NCBI GenBank assembly: GCA_035514535.1
Contig: DATKAZ010000048.1
Location: 1 to 64,000 of the forward strand
Length of the DNA: 64,000 nucleotides
Direction of reading: 5' to 3'
From: XN24 sp035514535
Lineage (GTDB): Bacteria; Pseudomonadota; Gammaproteobacteria; Steroidobacterales; XN24
Below, one piece after another: positions 56,785 to 64,000 of this stretch (the first letter of the stretch is position 1; each line of letters opens with the position of its first letter). The notes beneath the pieces are model-generated. The model searched no databases. It saw only the letters and a program-made list of their open reading frames with translations, and was not told where the DNA came from. A program made the translations under genes and the position numbers.

Positions 56785-58368
56785 ATGCCCCGCCACACGA
56801 TCGCCGTCGCGCTGTGCCTCGCCCTGCCCCTGCAGGCCGCGGCCGCCGGCGAGGTCCTGCGGGTGGCCAATCCGGGCCACCCGGCATCGCTGGACCCGCA
56901 CCGCATCACCGGCGTGTGGGAAAACCGCATCGTCGGCGATATGCTGATGGGCCTGACCACGGAGGGTCCCGCAGGCGAGGTCGTCGGCGGGGCGGCCGAG
57001 TCTTGGGAGGTCTCAGCCGACGGCCTGCGCTACGAGTTCACGCTGCGCGAGCACCGCTGGTCGGACGGGCCGGCGGTGACGGCCGAGGATTTCGTCTACT
57101 CCTTTCGGCGCATGATGTCCGGCGAGACGACCTCGCCCTACGCGCAGTTCTTCTGGGTGATCGAGAACGGCCGGGGGGTCACGGCCGGCGAGGCCCCGCC
57201 GACGGCCCTCGGGGTCGAGGCGCTCGCCCCGGACCGGCTGGAGATCCGCCTCGCGCGCCGCACGCCGTACTTCGCCGGCCTGCTCATGCATTTCGCCGCC
57301 TTCCCGGTGCCGCGCCACGCCGTCGAGGCCCACGGCCGGCAATGGACCGAGCCCGGCAAGATGCCCGCCAACGGTGCGTTCCGCCTGGCGGCGCGCGTGC
57401 CCAACGACCATGTGCTGCTGGAAAAGAACCCGCACTTCCACGACGCGGACAACGTCCGCCTCGCGGGCGTGCGCTACTACGGACTGGAGGACCGCGACGC
57501 CGCCCTGCTGCGCTTCCGCGCCGGCGAAATCGATGTCCTGCGCGACTTTCCCGCCGGGCGGACGGCCTGGCTCCGGGAGCACATGCCGGACGCCGTGCGC
57601 ACGTCGCCCTATCTCGGCCTGTCCTTCCTTGCCGTCAACCACGCACGCGAGGCGCTGCGGGACCGCCGCGTTCGCCAGGCGCTGTCCCTGGCGCTTGACC
57701 GCCACATCATCACCGAGCGCGTGCTGGGCAGCGGCGAGCAACCCGCCTGGAGCCTGGTGCCGCCCGGCACCGCCGACTATCCCGCGCCGGCTCGGGCCGA
57801 ATGGCACGACCAGCCCATGGAGGCGCGCCGCGCCCGGGCGGCCGCCCTGATGCGGGAAGCAGGTTACGGGCCCGGGAAGAAGCTGCGCCTGCACCTGCGT
57901 TATCCGTTGTCGGAGAACGAGCGGCGCGTCGCAATCGCGCTCCAGTCCATGTGGCGCGCGATCCACGTGGAGGCGGAGCTCGACCGGGCGGAGACGGCCG
58001 TCCACTATGCGGCCCTGCAGCAGGGAGACTTCGACCTCGGCCTCGCGAGCTGGCTGGCCGTCTACGACGACGCGCAGACGTTCACACTGCTGCTGCGGAC
58101 CGAAAGCGGCCCCAACAACCTCGGCGGCTACTCGCACCCGGAATACGATCGCCTGACGGACGACGCCGCGCGCGCGGCCGAGCCGGCGGCGCGGGCCGGG
58201 CTGTTGCGCGATGCCGAGGCGCTGGCCATGCGCGAGCAGGCCCTGATACCGGTCTATCACCATGCGGCGCGCAACCTCGTGAGCCCACGCGTCCGCGGCT
58301 GGCAGGACAACATGCTGGACGTCAACCGCAGCCGTTACCTCGGACTCCAGCCCCGTGGGCCGGAGTGA
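56785..58368 (+). CDS. Peptide ABC-transporter substrate-binding protein (OppA-type)
   Basis: A 527-residue periplasmic binding protein with a signal peptide (about 1-21, ending AAAA). The SBP_bac_5 fold is clear: LRVANPGHPASLDPHR near the start, EFTLREHRWSDGPAVTAEDFVYSFRR core (YEFTLRE, SDG, ADFVYS), and the C-terminal Pro-Glu end of the fold. OppA-like proteins bind oligopeptides. No permease or ATPase genes are near, so it is an orphan; it may use another system or act as a peptide scavenger or chaperone. Confidence 0.9.
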   Translation: MPRHTIAVALCLALPLQAAAAGEVLRVANPGHPASLDPHRITGVWENRIVGDMLMGLTTEGPAGEVVGGAAESWEVSADGLRYEFTLREHRWSDGPAVTAEDFVYSFRRMMSGETTSPYAQFFWVIENGRGVTAGEAPPTALGVEALAPDRLEIRLARRTPYFAGLLMHFAAFPVPRHAVEAHGRQWTEPGKMPANGAFRLAARVPNDHVLLEKNPHFHDADNVRLAGVRYYGLEDRDAALLRFRAGEIDVLRDFPAGRTAWLREHMPDAVRTSPYLGLSFLAVNHAREALRDRRVRQALSLALDRHIITERVLGSGEQPAWSLVPPGTADYPAPARAEWHDQPMEARRARAAALMREAGYGPGKKLRLHLRYPLSENERRVAIALQSMWRAIHVEAELDRAETAVHYAALQQGDFDLGLASWLAVYDDAQTFTLLLRTESGPNNLGGYSHPEYDRLTDDAARAAEPAARAGLLRDAEALAMREQALIPVYHHAARNLVSPRVRGWQDNMLDVNRSRYLGLQPRGPE

Positions 58369-58434
58369 AGCGCATGGCGGGAGCCTGCAGCGCGTGCGTT
58401 ATGCTTCACTCAAAGCGCCGGGAGGACCCGTCCC

Positions 58435-59064
58435 TTGAAACTCTATGACATGCGCGTCGCGCCCAGCCCCCGCCGGGTACGGGTCTTCCTCGCCGAAAAG
58501 GGCATCGAGATTCCGCGGGTGGAGATCAATATCCGCGCCGGCGAGAATCTTGCGCCGGAATTCCTCGCCGTCAACCCGCGCGGCGTATTGCCGACGCTGC
58601 AGCTCGAGGACGGCACCGTCATCGACGAGAGCGTTGCGATCTGCCGGTATTTCGAGGAGTTGCGCCCCGACCCGCCGCTGATGGGACGGACCGCGCTCGA
58701 GAAAGCCATGACCGAGTGCTGGCTGCGACGGGTAGAGTTCGACGCCGGCCTGCCCGTGATGGACGCGTTTCGCAACAGTTACCCACCCTACGCCGAGCGT
58801 GCCGTGCCCGGGCGGGCGGGGACGAAGGCGATTGCCGAGCTCGCCGAGCGCGGCCGGGCGCGCCTCGCGGAATTCTACCCGATGATCGATCGCCGCCTGG
58901 CCGACTCCGAGCATGTCGCCGGGCCGAACTTCTCGATCGCGGACATCACGCTGCTCTGCATCGCGGACTTCGCACGTGCCGTGAAGCTGCCCGCGCCCGA
59001 TGGCCTGGAGCACTTCGCGCGCTGGCACGCCCGGGTATCCGCGCGGCCCAGCGCCACCGCCTGA
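58435..59064 (+). CDS. Glutathione S-transferase family protein
   Basis: A 209-residue GST-fold protein. N-terminal thioredoxin-like domain (about 1-78) with APSPRRVRVFLAEKG at the glutathione site, NPRGVLPTLQLEDG (cis-proline) and ESVAICRYFEE; C-terminal helical domain (about 85-205) with FSIADITLLCIADFA. The start is TTG 58435 with GGGAGGA upstream. It is not in the tyrosine operon but lies beside it. Substrate unknown. Confidence 0.87.
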   Translation: MKLYDMRVAPSPRRVRVFLAEKGIEIPRVEINIRAGENLAPEFLAVNPRGVLPTLQLEDGTVIDESVAICRYFEELRPDPPLMGRTALEKAMTECWLRRVEFDAGLPVMDAFRNSYPPYAERAVPGRAGTKAIAELAERGRARLAEFYPMIDRRLADSEHVAGPNFSIADITLLCIADFARAVKLPAPDGLEHFARWHARVSARPSATA

Positions 59065-59084
59065 GCCGGCCGGCCGGCCGGGTC

Positions 59085-59561
59085 TCAGCCCTTGTCGGCC
59101 AGGCGCCGCTCGAGCGAGGCGACCCGGTCCTCCAGCTCGTAGACGGTGCGAGCCATTTCGTCGAGCGCCTGCGGGACATAGGCGCCCGCCGGCGGGCCCC
59201 GGAACAGGGTATTCATGGACTTCACGAACCCGGGGTCGGCGAGCGCGACCTCGCCGAGGCTCGACAGGGTGAAGCGCGGCCGGTTGACGGGCGCCAGCAC
59301 TTCGATCGCGACCCACCGGGCGGCGTTGCGCCGGCCGTCGTCGGCCAGTTCGGGATGCTGCCACCAGCAGATCTTGGTGATCCTTTCCGGGTGCGGAATC
59401 ACCTGGCGGAGATCCTCGCTGGGCCCCGCGCTGCCGGCCAGGTGCTGTTCCGCGAGCGCGCGCAGATCGGGCGCGGATCCCACCAGCATCGCCCGGTCAT
59501 GTTCGTACAGCGCATACACGCCCGGGCCGGCGGGAATCCTGTTCAGGCTGAAGCGGCTCAT
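59085..59561 (-). CDS. Hypothetical protein with GIY-YIG-like start and coiled-coil tail
   Basis: A 158-residue protein, unknown function. The N-terminal part (about 10-45: GPGVYALYEHDR...GSAPDLRALAEQHLAG) resembles the first strands and helix of GIY-YIG folds, but GIY is GVY, the second motif YIG reads MLVGS, and a catalytic arginine/glutamate pair is not evident. The C-terminus (about 130-155) is a coiled coil. It follows maiA on the same strand, 76 bp away, and may be in the same operon. This is a weak fold guess. Confidence 0.6.
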   Translation of the reverse strand: MSRFSLNRIPAGPGVYALYEHDRAMLVGSAPDLRALAEQHLAGSAGPSEDLRQVIPHPERITKICWWQHPELADDGRRNAARWVAIEVLAPVNRPRFTLSSLGEVALADPGFVKSMNTLFRGPPAGAYVPQALDEMARTVYELEDRVASLERRLADKG

Positions 59562-59637
59562 GGCTCCCTCTCCACTGGCTGCGTCAGTCTTATTCTAGTC
59601 CTCCTGCCAGCGACCCGGACATCAGGACATGCCGCGC

Positions 59638-60291
59638 TCAGGCGTCGGGCAGGGCGTCCGGCTGGACCGCGGCGTCGGCGGCACGGAAGGCGTCCAGTTC
59701 CATGCAGGCCGCCTCGATCCGGAGGGCCGTGGGGAAGGCATCGAGCTCGCAATCGTAGCGCCGGGCGTTATACAGCTGCGGCACCAGGCAGCAATCGGCG
59801 AGGCCCGGCGTGTCGCCGTGACAGAACCGCCCGCTGCCGGCGTCGCCGGCGAGACGTGCCTCCATGGCCTGCAGGCCGACGCTGACCCAGTGACGATACC
59901 ATTCGTCGCGCCGCGTATCGTCCAGGCCGCACTGGTCACGCAGGAATTGCAGCACCCGCAGGTTATTGAGGGGATGGATGTCGCTGGCAACGAGTTGCGC
60001 GAGGCTGCGGACGCGGGCCCGGCCGGCCGGGTCGGGCGGCAGCAGGGGCGGCGCGGGATGTGTCTCCTCGAGGTACTCGATGATCGCCAGCGACTGGGTC
60101 AGCAGCACGCCGTCGATCTGCAGCGCCGGCACGAGTCCCTGCGGATTGATCTCGAGGTACGCCGGCATGCGCTGCTCGCCGCCGCCGCGCAGCAGGTGCA
60201 CGGGCACCGGTTGCCACGCGAGGCCCTTGAGGTTCAGCGCGATCCTCACGCGCCAGGCGGCGGTGCTGCGCCAGTACCCGTAGAGCTTCAT
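59638..60291 (-). CDS. maiA: Maleylacetoacetate isomerase
   Basis: Zeta-class GST-fold enzyme that isomerises maleylacetoacetate to fumarylacetoacetate with glutathione, in tyrosine breakdown. It is 217 residues. The zeta-family start is LYGYWRSTAAWRVRIALNLKG, where the usual SSC/SSA after Arg reads Ser-Thr-Ala-Ala: the first serine is kept but the second polar residues and cysteine are not. The conserved DIHPLNNLRV and NPQGLVPAL are intact. It follows fahA by 9 bp. Confidence 0.93.
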   Translation of the reverse strand: MKLYGYWRSTAAWRVRIALNLKGLAWQPVPVHLLRGGGEQRMPAYLEINPQGLVPALQIDGVLLTQSLAIIEYLEETHPAPPLLPPDPAGRARVRSLAQLVASDIHPLNNLRVLQFLRDQCGLDDTRRDEWYRHWVSVGLQAMEARLAGDAGSGRFCHGDTPGLADCCLVPQLYNARRYDCELDAFPTALRIEAACMELDAFRAADAAVQPDALPDA

Positions 60292-60300
60292 GCCCCGGCC

Positions 60301-61287
60301 TCAGCGCCGGTACGGCTCGTAGACATGCTCGATCGAGCCGAAGATGTTGTGCCCCGCACGATCCAGCATCTCGATGCGCACGCTTGCGCCGAAGGAGAGA
60401 AACGGCGTCGTCGCCTGGCCGTCGCGAATGATCTCGAGCATGCGCTTCTCCGCCAGGCAGGAGGCACCGCGCGATTCGTCCTGGTTGGCGACCGTGCCGG
60501 ACCCGATGATCGTCCCCGCCGCGAGCGGCCGGGTCCTGGCGGCATGCGCGATCAGCTCGTGAAAGGAAAACTGCATGTCCGCGCCGGCCTCCGGCTCGCC
60601 GAAGCGCTCGCCGTCAAGGTAGGTCACGAGCGGCAGCTGCAGCTTGCCGTCGCGCCACGCATCGCCAAGCTCGTCCGGCGTCACCATTGCCGGTGACAAG
60701 GCCGAGCGCGGCTTGCTCTGCAGGAAGCCGAAGCCCTTGCCGAGCTCGGCCGGAATGAGATTGCGCAGCGAGACGTCGTTCACCAGGCAGAGCAGCACGA
60801 CGTGGTCCGCAGCTTCCGCTGCGGTCACGCCCATCGGCACGTCGTCCGTGACGACGCAGACTTCGGACTCGAAGTCCATGCCGAACTCCTCGCTGGCCAC
60901 CGGGATCGTGCCGACGGGAGGGAGGAAGCCGTCGGAGACTGCCTGGTACATCAACGGGTCCGTCAGGAAGCTCGGCGGCATCTCCGCGCCGCGCGCGCGC
61001 CGCACGCGCTCGACATGTGCCAGGTAGGCGCTGCCGTCGAGGAACTGGTATGCGCGCGGCAGCGGTGCCGCAAGGTCCTCGACGTTGAGCACGAATGCAC
61101 CGCTTGCGCGGCCCTGCTGGAGGTCCTCATAGCGTTGCCGGAGTGGGGCGGCGCTGCGGTCCCAGTCATCGAGCGCCGCCTGGAGCGTCGGCGCGATATC
61201 ACCCGCGGGAGCCGCATGCGCCAGGTCGCGGCTGAGCACGATCAACGTGCCGTCGCGCCCGCCGCTCTTGAGGCTGCCGAGTTTCAC
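60301..61287 (-). CDS. fahA: Fumarylacetoacetate hydrolase
   Basis: Cleaves fumarylacetoacetate to fumarate and acetoacetate; the acetoacetate can then be activated by AacS. It is 328 residues, with metal-binding DFESEVCVVTDDVPMG (Glu/Asp), LCLVNDVSLRN and KPRSALSPAMVTPDELGD, and the C-terminal GTIIGSGTVANQ. The start is GTG 61287, which overlaps the hmgA stop as GTGA. Confidence 0.94.
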   Translation of the reverse strand: MKLGSLKSGGRDGTLIVLSRDLAHAAPAGDIAPTLQAALDDWDRSAAPLRQRYEDLQQGRASGAFVLNVEDLAAPLPRAYQFLDGSAYLAHVERVRRARGAEMPPSFLTDPLMYQAVSDGFLPPVGTIPVASEEFGMDFESEVCVVTDDVPMGVTAAEAADHVVLLCLVNDVSLRNLIPAELGKGFGFLQSKPRSALSPAMVTPDELGDAWRDGKLQLPLVTYLDGERFGEPEAGADMQFSFHELIAHAARTRPLAAGTIIGSGTVANQDESRGASCLAEKRMLEIIRDGQATTPFLSFGASVRIEMLDRAGHNIFGSIEHVYEPYRR

Positions 61288-62414
61288 GCGCCGCCACCCT
61301 TCCAGCTGCCGACGTAGCCCTGCCACTCGATCGCCGCGGCGCCATCGGCCACGTCCAGCGCGTCGCGCGTGTCGAGCATCACCGCAACCTCGTTGGTGCC
61401 CGGCGCCGGCTGCTCGAGCATGTTCTTCAGCGCCTTCGGGTGCGGGCCGTGGGTGAAGCCGCACGGATGCATGCTGATCATGCCGGGATGGATATTGTCG
61501 CGCGAAAAGAACTCGCCCGCGTGATAGAAAATGACCTCGTCAAAATCATCGTTGTTGTGGAAGAACGGCACCTTCAGCGCCTCCGGATCGCTCTCGAAGG
61601 GGCGCGGCACAAAGGTGCATACGACGAAGCGCCCGGCGAGAAATGTCGTGTGGACCGAGGGCGGCAGGTGATAGCGGTGCGACATCAGCGGCCGTATGGC
61701 GCGCCAGTTGATGCGCACCGGCACGAGGTCGCCCTTCCAGCCCACGGCGTCCAGCGGGTTATACGGATACGTGATGACGGACACCTGTTCGCGGCGCTTG
61801 ACCTCCACGCGCCACTCGCGGTCGTCCTGCTGCGCCTGGAAGGCCGTGTCGATTTTCGGCGTGTCGAGCATCGCCTCGTCGAAAATCGCGTGTGGCCCGA
61901 GCAGGCCCTTGTCCGGCAGGCGGAAGCTGTCGTTCGTCGCCTCGATCAGCAACGCGGAGAGCGGCGCATCGACCTCGAGGCGCCACATCGTGCCGCGTGG
62001 CAACAGCAGGTAATCGCCCTCGACGAGCTCCAGCCGCCCGTAGTCGCAATAGAGGCGCGCCGTGCCGGAGTGCAGGAACAGCAGCTCGTCGCCATCCGAA
62101 TTGCGTGCCAGCGCCGGCATGCTGCGCGCAAGGTTCCAGTACCTGAGGCGCACCGCGGCATTGTGCAGCAGCAAGGTCGCGTGCCAGGGAGATTCCGCCG
62201 CATCCGCCAGCTTCGTGGTGTCGAACGCCCGCGGCCTGAGCGGGCCCTCGAAATCGCTCCAGCCGGTCGGCGGGCGGCGATGGTACATGTGGGTGGCCGG
62301 GCCAAAGAATCCCTCCTTGCCCAGCTCACGCTCGAAGGTGCCCTCCGGCAGGTCCGCGTGGGCCTGCCGCGAGGCAACCCCTTCCACCCTCGGGAAGGCA
62401 ATCCATTTCTTCAT
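61284..62414 (-). CDS. hmgA: Homogentisate 1,2-dioxygenase
   Basis: Iron(II)-dependent ring opening of homogentisate to maleylacetoacetate. It is 376 residues, the short bacterial form. The C-terminal cupin holds the iron-site region: FFHNNDDFDEVIFYHAGEFFSR, then NIHPGMISMHPCGFTHGPHP, with its conserved histidines and glutamate. It lies 10 bp after hppD and overlaps fahA by 4 bp. Family similarity is clear from length, order and these motifs. Confidence 0.92.
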   Translation of the reverse strand: MKKWIAFPRVEGVASRQAHADLPEGTFERELGKEGFFGPATHMYHRRPPTGWSDFEGPLRPRAFDTTKLADAAESPWHATLLLHNAAVRLRYWNLARSMPALARNSDGDELLFLHSGTARLYCDYGRLELVEGDYLLLPRGTMWRLEVDAPLSALLIEATNDSFRLPDKGLLGPHAIFDEAMLDTPKIDTAFQAQQDDREWRVEVKRREQVSVITYPYNPLDAVGWKGDLVPVRINWRAIRPLMSHRYHLPPSVHTTFLAGRFVVCTFVPRPFESDPEALKVPFFHNNDDFDEVIFYHAGEFFSRDNIHPGMISMHPCGFTHGPHPKALKNMLEQPAPGTNEVAVMLDTRDALDVADGAAAIEWQGYVGSWKGGGA

Positions 62415-62424
62415 CGGCGCGCGC

Positions 62425-63483
62425 CTAGATGACGCCCCGTCGCATCTGGTCGCGCTCGATGGATTCGAACAGGGCCTGGAAATTGCCCTCGCCGAACCCC
62501 TCGTTGCCCTTGCGCTGGATGATTTCGAAGAAGATCGGCCCGACGCAGGTCTGGGTGAAAATCTGCAGCAGCAGGCGCCTCTGCGTCTCCTTGTCGGCGT
62601 CGATCAGGATGCGGTTCTCGCGCATCCGCTCCAGATCTTCCTTGTGGTCGGACACGCGCTCGTCGACCATCTCGTAATAAGTCTCCGGCACGTCCAGAAA
62701 CTCGATCCCGTCGGCACGGAGGGCCTCGACCGACGCGTAGATATCGTCGGTGAACAACGCGATGTGCTGAATGCCCTCGCCGTGATATTCATCGAGATAC
62801 TCGGCGATCTGCGACTTGTTGTCGGTGGCCTCGTTGATCGGAATCCGTACCATGCCGTCAGGCGCGGTCATCGCGCGCGACACGAGTCCCGTCTGCGCGC
62901 CCTTGATGTCGAAGTAGCGGATCTCGCGGAAATTGAAGATCCGCTCGTAGAAACCGGCCCACTTGTCCATGTTGCCCTGGTAGACGTTGTGAGTCAGGTG
63001 ATCGATGAACGTCAGGCCGAACCCGGCCGGGTTGCGCTCCACGTCGTCCAGGTACTCGAAGTGGGCGTCGTAGATCGAGCCGCGCGCGCCGTAGCGATCC
63101 ACGAGATACAACGCGCTGCCGCCGATGCCCTCGATGACGGGCGTGCGCACCGGCAGCGTCGCCGGCTTGTTGCTGAGTGCGGCTGCGCCGCGGTCGATCG
63201 CCCAGGCACGCGCGCGTGCCGCGTCCGCGACCCTGATGGCGAAGCCGCAGGCGCTCGGGCCGTGGGTGCGCGCGAAGTCGGCCGCGAAGCTGTCGGGCTC
63301 CTCGTTGACGAGAAAATTGATGTCGCCCTGCCGGTAGAGCGTTACCTTGCGCTCACGGTGCCTGGCGATCGCCGTGAAGCCCAGGTGGCGGAACAGGCTG
63401 TGAAGCAATGCCGCGTCCGGCGCGGTGAATTCGACGAACTCGAAGCCGTCGATGCCCAGGGGATTTTCCTGAACTTCGGTCAT
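62425..63483 (-). CDS. hppD: 4-hydroxyphenylpyruvate dioxygenase
   Basis: Converts 4-hydroxyphenylpyruvate to homogentisate. It is 352 residues, with the iron ligands in FIDHLTHNV (His), IQHIALFTDDI (His) and GPIFFEIIQRKG (Glu), and the C-terminal signature FGEGNFQALFESIE. It is the first gene of the hppD-hmgA-fahA-maiA operon, which runs leftward from a promoter shared with the MarR-type gene. Confidence 0.97.
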   Translation of the reverse strand: MTEVQENPLGIDGFEFVEFTAPDAALLHSLFRHLGFTAIARHRERKVTLYRQGDINFLVNEEPDSFAADFARTHGPSACGFAIRVADAARARAWAIDRGAAALSNKPATLPVRTPVIEGIGGSALYLVDRYGARGSIYDAHFEYLDDVERNPAGFGLTFIDHLTHNVYQGNMDKWAGFYERIFNFREIRYFDIKGAQTGLVSRAMTAPDGMVRIPINEATDNKSQIAEYLDEYHGEGIQHIALFTDDIYASVEALRADGIEFLDVPETYYEMVDERVSDHKEDLERMRENRILIDADKETQRRLLLQIFTQTCVGPIFFEIIQRKGNEGFGEGNFQALFESIERDQMRRGVI

Positions 63484-63525
63484 GACTTTACTCCCGAAGA
63501 AGGCGGGTCGTGGGGAAGGGTTGAT

Positions 63526-63572
63526 TAGTTACAGATGAAACTATTATAGTCCTGCAGGCGTTCCCCTCACAA
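63526..63572 (-). promoter_or_regulatory. Promoter and MarR-type operator of the tyrosine operon
   Basis: On the minus strand, TTGTGA (63572-63567) and TATAAT (63548-63543) are separated by 18 bp, a good sigma-70 promoter for hppD. Touching the -10 box is the palindrome TAGTT-N8-AACTA (63526-63530/63539-63543), so a repressor there would block initiation. The divergent MarR gene starts 13 bp beyond the -35 box, so the same region must carry its promoter. Confidence 0.65.
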
Positions 63573-63585
63573 GCTGCATTGCACA

Positions 63586-64000
63586 ATGAGTGACGACACA
63601 CTGGTGCTGGAGAAATTTCTCCCCTACCGGCTCTCGGTACTGTCCAACAGGCTGAGCGCCGCAATCGCCGAATCGTATTCCCGCCGCTTCGGACTCACGA
63701 TCCCCGAATGGCGCGTCGTCGCCGTGCTGGCGCTGGATCCGGGCATCTCCGCGGCGGAGGTCGCAGAACGCACGGCCATGGACAAGGTCGCCGTCAGTCG
63801 CGCGGTCCGCAGGCTCCTCGCTACCGGCCGCGCCCGGCGCGAAATGGCCGCGGGCGACCGGCGCCGCAGCGTGCTGGAACTCACGGCGGAGGGGCGGCGC
63901 ATCTATCGGCGCATCACTCCGGCCCTGCGCAGCTTCGAGGCGGCACTGCTGGCGGGCCTGAGCGCACGCGAGCAGCATCTCCTCGATGCGATCCTGCGAC
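63586..64000 (+). CDS. MarR-family regulator (C-terminus beyond window)
   Basis: First 138 codons of a MarR-type repressor; the gene runs past the right edge. The winged helix is clear: LTIPEWRVVAVLALDPGISAAEVAERTAMDKVAVSRAVRRLLATG in outline (EWRVVAVLA, AEVAERT, DKVAVSRAV) and the wing RREMAAGDRRRSVLELTAEG. It starts at ATG 63586 and is divergent from the tyrosine operon, whose promoter carries a palindrome; it most likely represses that operon and responds to a pathway intermediate. Confidence 0.85.
   Translation, partial: MSDDTLVLEKFLPYRLSVLSNRLSAAIAESYSRRFGLTIPEWRVVAVLALDPGISAAEVAERTAMDKVAVSRAVRRLLATGRARREMAAGDRRRSVLELTAEGRRIYRRITPALRSFEAALLAGLSAREQHLLDAILR

Overview
The window is a GC-rich stretch of a chromosome from a gammaproteobacterium. 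The evidence is the tgt-queA next to yajC-secDF, a DUF3450/two-ExbB/ExbD/TonB/TPR energy-transduction operon, the O2-independent ubiquinone genes ubiT/ubiU/ubiV under an FNR-type site, and zapE, slyX, uup, pdxH and dsbC homologues. I cannot name the genus. There is no rRNA, CRISPR array, prophage or transposase gene; the mobile-like content is a set of small palindromic intergenic repeats.

Layout. 1-4.8 kb: protein export and queuosine (secF partial, secD, yajC, tgt, queA). 4.8-7.0 kb: an ECF sigma factor, its membrane anti-sigma factor and an exported double-PDZ protein. 7.1-10.0 kb: tRNA-Leu(CAA), a NUDIX hydrolase, 7Fe ferredoxin, DsbC and XerD. 10.2-15.6 kb: a seven-gene TonB operon read leftward. 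15.6-19.1 kb: a fused B12-dependent acyl-CoA mutase (IcmF type), divergent from 19.4-32.5 kb, a long rightward cluster for branched-chain amino acid breakdown (leucine dehydrogenase, isovaleryl-CoA dehydrogenase, thiolase, both methylcrotonyl-CoA carboxylase subunits, methylglutaconyl-CoA hydratase, HMG-CoA lyase, an SDR, ETF-quinone oxidoreductase, EtfB, EtfA).

32.6-37.8 kb continues the ketone-body theme: a 3-hydroxybutyrate-oligomer hydrolase, 3-hydroxybutyrate dehydrogenase and acetoacetyl-CoA synthetase. Leucine breakdown yields acetoacetate, hydroxybutyrate oligomers yield 3-hydroxybutyrate and then acetoacetate, the synthetase activates acetoacetate, and the thiolase splits it. Electrons from the acyl-CoA dehydrogenase would enter the quinone pool through ETF and ETF-QO.

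37.8-58.4 kb is mixed: zapE, a large M14 peptidase, a TerB-like membrane protein, an FGGY kinase, a serine hydrolase, ubiT divergent from ubiUV, a membrane protein, an exonuclease, two lipoproteins, an alpha/beta hydrolase, slyX, uup, yceH, a thioesterase-like protein, pdxH and an orphan peptide-binding protein. 58.4-64 kb holds a GST and the tyrosine/homogentisate operon (hppD-hmgA-fahA-maiA) divergent from a MarR-type regulator that runs off the right edge.

The most unusual features are: a repeat family built on GGGGACACTGCT...AGCAGTGTCCCC that sits on gene ends, supplying the etfA stop and lying under the slyX start; a 244-bp AT-rich element with inverted ends that supplies the stop of the TerB-like gene; a run of three long hairpins at 35.5-35.7 kb; a perfect FNR box placed to drive both ubiT and ubiUV; and a hairpin-rich, terminator-ended non-coding block at 51.0-51.4 kb.
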